In this document: in pieces, positions 29,001-39,789 of the stretch
Layout of the letters: each line of letters starts with the position of its first letter
How positions within the stretch are numbered: position 1 is the first letter of the stretch
Source: Rapana venosa
Taxonomy: Eukaryota; Mollusca; Gastropoda; Neogastropoda; Muricidae
Length of the DNA stretch: 64,000 bases
NCBI GenBank assembly: GCA_028751875.1
Contig: CM054141.1
Location: forward strand, 72,071,959 to 72,135,958
Direction of reading: 5' to 3'
Made by a program: the position numbers and the translations under genes
Notes under the pieces: model-generated
Told to the model about the DNA's origin: nothing
Seen by the model: only the letters and a program-made list of their open reading frames with translations
The model's database searches: none

Positions 29001-30630
29001 AATAGGAAATTTTATTTACAGAGGGTAGTAGATTAAGTACAATGACCTTTTTTTCATCCAGCCCTCAAAAAGAGAGAAAAAAGTTAAACACCAAAGCACA
29101 AGCAATATGTTTTAAGCACACACAAAAATATGGAAAGGAAAAGAGTAAAGGAATCGACAAGAAGAGAAAATACACCAAAAATAAACAAATACATCAAGAA
29201 CAAGAAGGTAGTAATGGGAATAAGGGAGAGAGAGATTGTAGGGTTTGGCTTGCTGCATGAAACAAGTTCTTACAAAGCCTAAGTGCCTAAGCGTGTGAGC
29301 TTTTTACCCACTCCGTTCTGAGGAAGGGGGAGGATGGAGACAAATAACTTTTTTTAACCCTTAAAAAACAATCTAATTCAAATCAGGATTGTGTTGAAAT
29401 CATGGTTATGCAATGCGTGTGCTGTGTCTTATCGAAGCCTTAAACCGGGAGTGAATAAGCCAGTCTCAACCGTGAACTACAATGAACTAGGAGAAGAAGA
29501 AAAAACCGAACAAAAAAAAACACCCTCACACAAACAAATAGACAAACAAACCCTCACAAAAACAAACAAAAAAAGGGACATAAATCATTCAGCACTGGTA
29601 GAAGAACAGACGCGGACAGTCTTGGCTGGTTTCTCACGGCTTGCCAAGAGATAGTGTCAGCATTCTACTCCACTCTGATGTAAATGTGACCCAGCATGAC
29701 CCACGGATGACACCGTAATGCCGTGAATGACCCTTATTATTAAAGAGAAAGAAAGGAAAGCCAGGCAGGATTTCAATGCTGACGCCATTATGGTCACGTT
29801 GTACAATGGTGTGTGGGCTAGGGGACAAAAACTCGTTCGAAAAATCATGGCTCTGTCATGAGATTTTATTCTATCGTTAGGTCTCAGTGACCTGTGCGAG
29901 GTCTCTCCGCCATTTGTTTCCCATCAAAAAAAAAGAAGTTGATTTTTAGTTTGAAAAACGCACACACTCACAAACACACACGCCCGCGCGCGTGTATAGA
30001 ATGTTCCAGACGCACATGTGATTCGGCGCCATGCATTGCTAGTTACGGCATTTTGGTTTTTGGAGGCGGAGGATGGGGTGGGGGTGGAGTTGAAATGGGG
30101 AGGTAAGGGTAGTATTGTGTAGGCTAGTCTGTTTTGGTTCCTTGCGTGTCATCTGGTCACGGCAGACTTCCCTACCATAATTATGCGGGGGATTGTGCCG
30201 GGATTACGAGGTGTCACATGTCTATCTGTTCATTTATTGACCTACCAGAGCGGGCTTTTGTTCAGAAATATGTCCAGGAGATGTTAAAGGCATACATACA
30301 CAATCTCGGTGTAGCATTTCTTCCCGAAAGTCTCAACTTGTACCCTGTCATACCACGGTACCACCTCTCACGACCCACTGTGGGTAGGAGAAAAAGGGTC
30401 TCTTACTGGAATTTCACTTTCTGAAAGGATGCAGCTTTAGGGTGTGTGTGCGTGTGCATGCATGCACATGTGTTCTCGAACGTGCACACACATCATGCAA
30501 GAGATAAATATAAACAGACAAGAGAGAGTGAGAGAGAGAGAGAGAGAGAGAGAATGGGACAGTCCAGAAAGGGGGGTGGGAGACCAGTTCCCTGTGTCTA
30601 AACAAGTTTTAATGTTTGTAATATACTGGG
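28046..30630. other. No supportable gene; microsatellites
   Basis: Mixed sequence. GT/CG-alternating plus (GA)n at 28865-29008, A-rich at 29075-29200 and 29490-29575, (GA)n at 30525-30553. A possible acceptor (GTGCCTCCTCAG near 28312) precedes a short open stretch but has no partner. I do not call an exon. Confidence 0.45.
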
Positions 30631-30632
30631 GA

Positions 30633-30970
30633 AGGGGGGGGGGGGGGGGGGGATAGCCTGTGGTTAAAGCTTAGTGCTTGAGATTTTACAGCCTGTGTTT
30701 GAGCAACCACAGAGACGCCCATTCAAAGGGATGAGACTATAAACTGAGGCCCTGTGTGTGCAAATGCACATGTTAAAACTCATTCTGCCTTTCAGATGAG
30801 TAGGCCACTCATGCCATGCAGAACTGATTACAAAATATACATTAAAAAAACGAAGAACTCTTACACAGTGTGTTGTGTTTAGGTATCCCCCAAGTTGGAA
30901 TGCGGCCACCTTAATGGCGAGCAAAGATGGTTGCATATGCATCAATTTCGCCAATGGCGAATTTTCACAC
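30633..30970 (+). mobile_element. Old SINE-B-like copy
   Basis: After a poly-G run (30633-30652): GATAGCCTGTGGTTAAAGC, TGAGCAACCACAGAGACGCCC, GGGATGAGACTATAAACTGAGGCC and GTAGGCCACTCATGCCATGC. It ends in an R5-type block (GTTTAGGTATCCCCCAAGTTGGAATGCGGCCACC). The same layout recurs at 40030-40460. Confidence 0.65.
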
Positions 30971-30989
30971 TCTAACCAAGGAGTGAAAA

Positions 30990-31640
30990 AAAAGTGATGG
31001 ATTGTTGCCTGATTTGGATTTCATGTGAGTCCTTGTTGAGTGTGACATGCTTGCACCTGTGCTACTATCAATTACGGCGTATTAGTGCAATTCGAAAGTT
31101 CCTGTCCACAGACGCAACATTCAAACTCGTGGCATCTCTCATTCTTTCACGTCTGGACTATTGCAATTATCTGTTGTCTGGTCTGCCAGTATCATCTATC
31201 CACTCCCTTCAATGGATTAAAAACTCTGCAGCTCGACTAGTCCTCAGAAAGAAAAAATCTGAGCACATTACCCCTCTCTTGCAATCTCTCCACTGGCTGC
31301 CTGTGCCACAAAGAATAAACTATAAGATCAGTACTCTCTGTTACAAATGTCTCCACAAAACAGCACCTTCCTACCTCTGTGAATGGCTTCACCTGTACAC
31401 TCCTTCTCGTTCCCTTCGCTCTGCTGCAGATTCCTTGTGCTTACAAATACCTAGATTCAGCCAGTCCACCATCAGCCCTCGTTTTTTCTATATTTCTGGT
31501 CCATCGATTTGGAATGGCCTCCCTATCTCTCTTTGCCAAAGGCCTTCTTGTGACACTTTTAAATCCGGCCTCAAAACATATTTGTTTCAAACCTAAGATT
31601 TTCCTCTCCTGTTTCATTTCATAGCTGTCCCTGCTTTTCT
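30990..31640 (+). mobile_element. CR1-like LINE, C-terminal RT part
   Basis: Open for about 200 codons to 31596: LRRISAIRKFLSTDATFKLV, SRLDYCNYLLSGLP, QWIKNSAARLVLR, LHWLPVPQRINYKI, then SLRSAADSLCLQIPR and GPSIWNGLPISLCQ, FKSGLKTYLFQ. These are hallmark C-terminal blocks of CR1-type ORF2. The 3'UTR starts AACCTAAGATTTTCCTCTCC and is broken near 31640 by a LINE in the opposite direction. Confidence 0.9.
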
Positions 31641-32377
31641 TACCGTTACTTTTTCCTTCCACTTGTACTCTGTGGTGTTGTTGGGGAGATATTGAAGGCT
31701 TTCCTCAAGCACTTCATCTTGCACGTTACCAGTTTCTGCTCCAGGGCTTTTGTCAGGGACCATGTCTGGCACTGTTAAGTAAGAGTTGGGTAGGAAGATG
31801 GCGTTGATCAGCTTTGCCTTGGTGCTCATTGGGATGTTAGGATGTCTCAGAAGTGGGGCCAAGTTGATAGCTGACTGTGTTTGCTTTTTGACATCCTGTT
31901 TCTATTTCTCTGTCCAGTTTTCCATCTTCTGTGAATATACTGCCTAAGTACTTGAATTCAGTCGTCCGCTTTACTTGGGCTCCGTTGATGTTGATTTTGA
32001 GCTTTTCTGGAGTTCTACTGCCTGTCATGTCTTTGGTCTTGCTTAAGTTGATTTTCATGCCATAGGTTTCACAGCATGTATTGAGCTGGTCTGTGTGCTC
32101 TTGCAGCTTGTCTTTGTTGTCATTGATCAGGACTTGATCGTCAGCAAACAGAAGTTCGTTGAGTGCCTCCAGGTCTGAGTTGGCTTCCTTTGTGATCTCG
32201 TCCATGTATATGATGAAGAGCAGAGGGGAAATGACACAGCTCTGTCTCGTCCCAGGGAACCAGTTGGAAAGTCCACTTGGAGTGCGAACTGCGCTCTTGC
32301 TGTTGTTGTATACAGCTCTGATGTTATGTAAGAATTGCCCCTTGATGTCATACTGCTCCAGGACCCTGCTTTTCAAC
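31641..32377 (-). mobile_element. RTE-like LINE fragment, inserted in the CR1-like copy
   Basis: Minus-strand RT region: SRVLEQYDIKGQFLHNIRAV, GTRQSCVISPLLFIIYMDEI (motif B, C replacing G in the usual RQGC), LLFADDQVLI (FADD catalytic box), KINLSKTKDM, FKYLGSIFTEDG. A frameshift near 31845 moves the reading into LAPLLRHPNIPMSTKAKLIN. It is flanked by the two parts of one CR1-like 3'UTR. Confidence 0.88.
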
Positions 32378-32665
32378 AGCCAAAAATCCCATCAACCTGC
32401 CAAAGTGTATAACCTCTGTGTGTGTGTGTGTGTGTGTTTAATAATAATAATAATAATGTATGGAATTTATATAGCGCTGACTCTTGTAAAGCAACAAATC
32501 AAAGCGCTCGTTTGTTTGTGTGTGTGTGTATACATTTGGACTTGTTAGAACTATTACTTGCTATTGGTTGCATGACTGTGTAAGAATGAGTTGAGTGCAA
32601 GCCCTTAGATTTGTCTGTGCAAGATACAGCGCTCTATAAATTCCATTTATTATTATAATTATTAA
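32378..32665 (+). mobile_element. CR1-like LINE 3' end, carrying a tail-fragment insertion
   Basis: CATCAACCTGCCAAAGTGTATAACC and (GT)n correspond to 4545-4590. The end GCATGACTGTGTAAGAATGAG..AGCGCTCTATAAATTCCAT + TTATTATTATAATTATT matches 4715-4795. A reverse (TAA)n-ATGGAATTTATATAGCGC tail fragment sits within, at 32440-32510. Confidence 0.8.
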
Positions 32666-33445
32666 AAGTTTGTGAATGTTTTGTTGGTAGATTATTTGCA
32701 GTCTGGTTGACTGATGAGAATTTTGGGAATAATCCTCCCCAAACACTATGTGGAGATGGAGATGGTGGGAGCCTATGTTCACTTGTGATGTATGTTGTTA
32801 TGTATTTAGAACTGACAAGGCAGGCTGAGACATGTCACGACTGAAACAAATGATGCATGACCGATTATTTGTTATTTATTTTGAGAGAGGGGACAGATAG
32901 AGAAAATCAATGTCACAGATTACATAACAAAGACACCCCACCCCTTAAAAAAACAACTAACAAAACATTGAGCACCACCCCATCCCCCTCCCAACAAAAA
33001 AGTAACAACAAAACCATCCAAGCAACCAACCAAAGTGAATGAAATGATTGGATACTTCACACATTTTTGCTGAGCATGGTCATGGCACTGATCTGCTAAG
33101 GTGAAGCACTAGCAAAATTCAGTCATGGTTATGATAACTACAAAAAGATTTTATGTCTACACAAGGGGTTACAGTATGCCAGAATACAATACCAAAAAAC
33201 AACACACACAAAAAAGAATTCAATGTTCAGTAAGTTAATTCATAAGTTGTTGTTGTTTTTTTAAATGAAAAGCATTAATGGAAATCTGTAGATCTTGATT
33301 GTGTGTGTCCCAAGCTGAGCATCTTTTTCAACATCCTTTGGATTTTCTTGCAAGTCTGGAACCTGCTGCATGTGTCCATGTGACGCCTGCTTTTCAACAA
33401 GAATCTATAAGCAATTCTTTTTAATGCAGGTCATACTATATGTAC

Positions 33446-33487
<42 letters not shown>

Positions 33488-33900
33488 ATATATTTATAAT
33501 GGTATGCTGTGTACAAATATCAATGTGCATGCACAGTGCGCACCTGTATTCTCTCTCTTATGGACACACAAACATACACAAGCACACACACACGAACATA
33601 GACTAACACCGTCTTTAGATTTGCCTGAGCTTGGGATTTATTATCAAAATAAATTTGTACATATTTGCTCAGGGCAGGAAAATTGCAGAGCTGGACTGTC
33701 TCTGATGAAAACCAATGATTTATACACATTCTAATATCTGTTGTATATTACAAATGCATGCTTTTGTAGGACTAGTATTAATTTAAGACAAAACTAACTT
33801 CCTACAAAACCACTTTTTAAGAGATAAAAATAATTATGTATTAAAACTAGGTTGTCTTTACATCAACTAAAAAATGAATATTAAACAAGTACATTTTTTC
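32666..33900. other. No gene seen; (GT)n
   Basis: AT-rich sequence with A/C-rich stretches (32930-33035) and a pure (GT)n at about 33449-33482. No repeat family or exon was recognised. Confidence 0.5.
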
Positions 33901-34724
33901 AGGTACTACACTTAGTACAGCTGTTATAAATGGCCAGATTTAAGGAACCAGATTCCACCATCAAGGATACTCAACAAAACTTAATCCAATTCCTACACAA
34001 GGGAAACTGAATACTGTATTATTGATTACAAGGTTAACTGTTAACTTGAAAGTGAATACAATATGCCAACTGCATGCTGACTCAAGCCATACATATACAA
34101 AGAGGATACAGGGACAGTGAAAGAAAAAGAGTGAATCTCTGAATGTAGTAGTTGAGAGTCTTGGAATGTAGTACTGCTTGGTCAAAAGTTTACATGACAA
34201 AGGGATTTTTCTTTCATTATCTAATAGTATATTATTTTTTAATAGGATTCTTCTCAACCTGAATAAGAGAAAAGATTTTTTTTTTAAATAGTATGACTGT
34301 GATTTAGTTTTCTCTTTATTTTTATTTAATAATCTAAATCCAAAATAAATACCCCAGCTAAGAATTGTGAACACTATGTTATCTTTTGTGAAAAACAAAT
34401 TGATCATTTCAAGACCAAAGGTTCACAATCCAGAGCCATTTGTTTTAAGGCTTTTGTATTTTTTTGCCTCCCAAGGTCTGCCTGAGTGATACACAGTATG
34501 CACAGGCAGAACTATTGAGTGCAAAATGCTGATTGCATGCATCTCAACTATCTGGCTGAGAAACTCCCTGCAATTCCCTTGTTATCAACAAGACATAAAT
34601 TTGCTGTTCACATGACGTACATTAATGTTACCATTACATTCCTGTGAACTAACTGTTATATGTCCCATACGACTTTGTTGACTAACACTAATCACAAAAG
34701 GTGGAAATGTGGTTCCTGATACAA

Positions 34725-34975
34725 GCAACTGAACTGGAGACTGTTTTAACAACCCTCACCTTGCATACTTTGCTCCACATACTAATTGTTCCTTTCCAGA
34801 TACTAGCAAAAACTGAAGCTGTTTTAAAACCCTCATCTTTCCAATTTATTCTTCCTGATACTAGCAAAAACTGAAGGCTGTTTTAACAACCCTCATCTTT
34901 TCCATTTGTTCTTCCTGATACTAGCAAAAACTGAAGGCTGTTTTAACAACCCCCATCTTGCATACTTTGTCTCTT
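34725..34975 (+). repeat. Tandem repeat, about 60-bp unit, 4 copies
   Basis: The unit CCTGATACTAGCAAAAACTG + AAGGCTGTTTTAACAACCCTCATCTT plus a variable TTCCATTTGTTCTT recurs. The two middle-right copies (34855-34975) are nearly the same as each other. Confidence 0.85.
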
Positions 34976-36969
34976 AAGTACTTTTTTTATTTCTAAGTGT
35001 AAATAGGTGAAGGTCAACACTGAATTTGACATCTGAATAGTGTGGGGGCTTTCGGGTGGTTTTTTTCCAGGATCATCTAAGTACTGATCTAAATTTTAAA
35101 AGTAATCTAACTTTTTTTTTTTACATTAAACTTCATTTTATTTCATGGATTTATTACTTCTTCCTTACATTTCTGTGGGGGGCTTGGGGGTTTCCATTAC
35201 TGTAATTCTATGAGCATACATTGGATGACATAGTTTGCTGTAATTTAGTGTGAAGAGTGTCAAAGTGGTCTTTGTATCATACTGCTCCACTAGTGATTGT
35301 ATCATCAGATGGATCTGTTCACATAGACACCTCCAAAATGGACAGTTCTGTGCACCATATTTCATTATGAGCTTGTAAGATGTATGTATACATGTGCGTG
35401 TCACGTGTTTATGTATAATGCATGTTTTGTATTTACTATGTGTGTACACTATGGGCTCTCAATTTTCGAATGTCTCAATAAATGCTTACTTGCTTTTTAA
35501 AAAAAAAGTAACTGTCACGTTCTGTTTGTGGCTGTGTGGCCTTCAGTGGCTTCACTGCCCCAGTCATACTCCAGCCTCTGAAGTTAGCCTGAAAATCCTT
35601 GTGATCCACAGTCAGAAACCAATTTGGCTCTGATACCAAAATTTATCTTGTAGAGCAATCCTACACTTGTTTACTTCAGAAGCACAAAAGGGAAACTTCA
35701 CCAGTAAAAGAGCAAACAGCGAAAAATGTTAAGTTTACCTCAATGCTACTTGTCCGAGGCTCAGAGAAAATGGTCCTACCATCTTTGCTTTAAATTAAAA
35801 TCACAACCACTGGCTATGCTGCTCCAAAAACTTAATACTACATTAAGAACAAAGAGAATATATCACATTATGTCTGATTTTGTTTCCCTGGTAAGGTTTA
35901 ACAGAAAAGTTTTACAGAAGATGGGGTTTTTTTCTGAAAACTGTACAGAAAAATCTCAAAATATTCCCCAAGTTGGAAACCTTTGTACTGGAAACTAAAT
36001 TTATTAATAAAGTTAAACTTATCAGTCTAATTCTAAAGTTTTAACCATTCTGAAAGGAAAGAAAAGACATGCATAAGCATAATCCATACAGCCCGCACAG
36101 TCTAATACTTTTAGCTTATGAAAACAAATATTGCTTAACAAATCTGTTCCATCAAATCTAATTATGTGTGTTTGAGTGTGAGCAAACAAGATAAATACAA
36201 CAATAATCTGTTTGTGACATTTAGTTCACCAAGACCATGCTCTGCAACAATATGTTAAATGAGAGACAATAATGATGGTGTGACCAAATGAACCAAACAA
36301 GTCAGTTATCACTTTCATAAAGCTGTATTCTGGAAATAAAAAAGAAACATTCCCCGTCAAATCTGCAAAGGCCGGGTAATCACGTCATAATAAACAAACT
36401 ATCAATTATTATACTGTACGCTGATCTCTCACTTTTTATTACACTTTGTAAATTAAATATCTATATTACCAATAAAATATTGATGAACATATTGCTATTT
36501 AGTCAACTTCTAGTCACCATTTACTTTGTGGCTTTGTGCAATTATTTACTGTAGAAAATGAAAATCCATCATAAAAGAAAAGCCTCTATATGCATCCTCT
36601 TTCAGCTTGTCTGTTTTTTCATAAAAACATGACATTTTGTTATAAATTCATGATAAAACAAAAAACAGAAAGAGACACAAGTCCGTTCTTATCCTTTTTT
36701 ATACTATTAGTCATCACAGATTTCTACTAAAACAAAGACAGTAAAAGCAAAATCCCTTCACATTGCTTTTTAAGCAGTACTAAACAGCAAGAAAATAACA
36801 ATACCTTTGTTATTATATTGCAAATGAAGACTTTTTTTGTTCCATGCCTTCAGTTACATGCTTGTAGTATAAAGATTTTGATAATTTTGATAACCAATCA
36901 TACTACTTGTATACGCTCACAATCACACTTACAAGTGCTTTCACATTTCCCTTTAAATTCAACACAAGG

Positions 36970-37065
36970 CACTTGGGTTTCCTGAGAATTCAAAGTTATA
37001 TGCTGGTTTCCTGAGAATTCAAAGTTACACAGTGGTTTCCTGAGAATTCAAACTTATACTATAGT
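36970..37065 (+). repeat. Short tandem repeat, about 31-bp unit, 3 copies
   Basis: TGGTTTCCTGAGAATTCAAA + GTTA.. recurs three times at about 36975, 37005 and 37032, in the likely 3'UTR or flank of the minus gene. Confidence 0.85.
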
Positions 37066-37118
37066 AATGCAGGCTCCCTGAGCACTCAGATATCTTAAGC
37101 ATTTCTTACACATCCATC

Positions 37119-37124
37119 TTTATT
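37119..37124 (-). terminator. Candidate poly(A) signal of the minus-strand gene
   Basis: TTTATT on the plus strand, i.e. AATAAA on the minus strand, 160 bp after the distal stop at 37285. Other copies lie further downstream, so the site actually used is unknown. Confidence 0.3.
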
Positions 37125-37284
37125 TCAATTTCAAATCCTAGGTTTGCTCTGCCTTTTCATGCATAAATATGGAATAGTTTTGATAAATAATTTGAACGGA
37201 GAGTATGACTCAATGCACATTTAACCACATAGAATTTTGACGGGTACACTCACACACACAGCCATACATACACTAAATGATTAC

Positions 37285-39789
37285 TTATTGGAAAGACTGC
37301 GTCATACTATACATACAACCATTACAAATTTGCCAATGTGTGAATCTGGGCATTGTCTTTGTCTTTCTTAAAATTACTGCTGAATTTCTTAAATTTTCGT
37401 ACAAGAGCCTTTCTGTCCAAAATTTTGGGAGCATGATATCCACTGTTCTGGCCTGTAGCAAACAGTTTTCTCTTGGAGACAGTTTCTTTATGCTCAAAGA
37501 TCCCACAGGAAAATGTGGTGTGCCAGCGGCTCTGACACCCACATTGTGTGTTGAGTGTCCTCCAGCTCCTGCCTTGCGTCTTACAGTTCTGGCAGCAGGA
37601 CTGAAGGGCACTTTGAACACACCAGGACTCCTCACTGCAAAGGCTCGAGGTTGGCGCGGGGCAGAAGCCACTATGCTCTGCTCTACAGAGGAGTTACTGA
37701 CAGTCGTGTACTCACTGTTGGAGCTGTCTGGAGACATGTAGGAGTTACAGGGTGGCTGCAGTCCACTGCTGGCATAACTGTTGGGACTAGTGGTCAGTAT
37801 TTCATCATAGGGATCTTCATTCCTTGTCACAGCCACAGAAACGTTGCTTGGAGAAGTTAATAACAGTCCAGGATTGCATGTCAAACACTGGCTATGGTAG
37901 CTTGTTGCACTGTCACAGGAACTTGACTTGCCAGGCACATCTGGCCTATTTTTGAAAGGAGTGGAAGATGTGTCTGAAGACGACTGCTGTTGGGGGTTGC
38001 TGCTTGAGTTGGAAGGACCTATTTTGCTATGAGCACAGTTCAGATCTGAGCATGGAGTAGACAGTTCAGGAGAGGATGAGGCTTTGTGAGTCAGGCCATC
38101 TTCCCCATTCACTAAGAGCCCACCAATGCGAGTACTGGTACGTGGCAAGCTAGAGAAATGAGGAGTGGATGAGCTATACATACTGTTCTCAAACCTATTC
38201 CCACCAAATCTCCTGGGTGGAGAGTCAATCACAGAGAATTCACCGGTCAGATGAAGAGTGTTTCCAGCACTGGGAAGCTTTTCCTGAGGAGGGGAGTCAG
38301 CTCCAATTACCGTTGCTGGGCGTGTAGCACCATGACTAGTAACATTTTTACGACGACTGGATTTTGACTGTCGATGGGCAGATCGAGATTGTCTGTGTCG
38401 ACGTTTTTCACTGCGGAGAAAAGACTGGTGTAGATTCTCATCTGAACTGTTGTCTAGAGACCAGGTGTAGACACTTCCTGATCTTGAACTGCCGCTGTTT
38501 GAAGGATCAGCAATGAAAGTAGACGAGGCTAAGGGATGAGTTGAACATCTGGAGCCACGTGATGAGGACCTATGATCTCCGGATGAAGACCGACCACTTT
38601 GTCGATCACGTGATGAATGCTTTGAAGAATGAGATGATGGGCGAGATGAGTGCTGCGATCGTGGTAGAGATCCTGTGCCTGATGAAGTGTCTGATTCATT
38701 CATGTCACTTGAGTGTGGGTCACTTTCTGCCCCTATGTGACTTCACAGCCTTTGATAGGTCAGATGATACTGGAGGTCTGCTAACTGGCAGAGGCGGCTT
38801 GAAGTGTCCACACTTTCAGAACCTTCCACACACCGGGGTGAAATTTTATCACTCGAGCTTTCTGTTGAAGGAGGGGCAGGAGGAGAAGCTTCATCACTTG
38901 TTTCTGCCACTGTCTCCAGATTTGCCATTGCTTCATCAATCTTCTTTTGTCTATCAATGGTAAAGTCAGAATAATACTGCATGCGAGAGACTAGTTCTTT
39001 ACTGAGATCAGGCACTGAAGAGCCACCAGATGACCCATTGCTGGATAATGGAGCTGAGCCAGAGCTGGTAGACAGGAGGCCCTCAGGAGTCACAGAAGGT
39101 ACCACCAGCCCCTGAGGGTCCAGTGGGACAGCTGACCCAGGGTGCTCAAATGACACGTCACCATCATCAGTGACTCCAGAATGACTGAAAACTGGCATGA
39201 CTTTGGACCCGGCACTAGTTTTGGTGTCCACGTCTCCTGAGCCTCTGTTGACGTTGACATTGGTGGACAGAAGAATACCATGACCAGGCTGTTGTTGAAG
39301 TGGGTCAGTAATACCAGCACCTGCAGCAACATTGTGCTTAGCAACATTCTGCACATCTGGTGGGCTGTTGGACTTGGAACTTGAGGAATCACTTCGGGCT
39401 TTTGCCAGCAGTTGCTCTATCACCAGATCTGCATACTTTGAAGACCGGTCCACTCCATGCTGCCGGCCCTGGTTTCTCTTCCTTGGCGTACTGTGTGGTG
39501 TACTCATTCTTTTAGACTTGCTACACTGGCTGTTACTGTTAGGGGTAAGAGGAAAGCTTTGACAATGGCCTTGCTGCTGCTGCTGAAGAGCAAGTGCTTC
39601 AGCTGCAGTGAGAAGACTTCTGCCAAAAGTATATGAATCCAGTTGTTGAGAATTTGGGGTTTCAGCAGGAGTGACAGCGTTGTAGTAGATGTCATGGCTA
39701 AGCCCCAAGGTATTCAGCAGAAGGAAAAACTGCCCTTTGATTTTCTCCAACTCCTCTTTCAGTTCATGTTCATGGTTTTTGAAGGAGTC
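37285..39789 (-). CDS. Minus gene exon 4, last coding exon, split by TGA
   Basis: The acceptor TGTTTCAG precedes GAC TCC TTC, phase 0. 348 codons run to TGA at 38745-38743. The same frame continues with SHIGAESDPHSSD and 472 further codons to a stop at 37285. The downstream part keeps the same Ser-rich composition and repeats the FAVRSP string found in exon 3 (here 37641-37624). That argues the whole 2.5 kb is one coding exon. Confidence 0.85.

Larger units (their letters stand above)
33901..37110. other. AT-rich 3' flank of the minus-strand gene
   Basis: Low-copy-looking AT-rich sequence without recognisable exons. It may include a long 3'UTR of the minus gene if distal poly(A) sites are used (several TTTATT strings, i.e. 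AATAAA on the minus strand, for example near 36000). Confidence 0.45.

Noticed and set aside
31614..32376. Host gene on the minus strand
   Set aside because: FADD box, RQSC..SPLLF and YLGS blocks show it is LINE reverse transcriptase, with a frameshift.
38743..38762. Micro-intron removing the in-frame TGA (GTGAAG..CAG)
   Set aside because: It would be about 20 nt, too short for spliceosomal removal, with no branch site.
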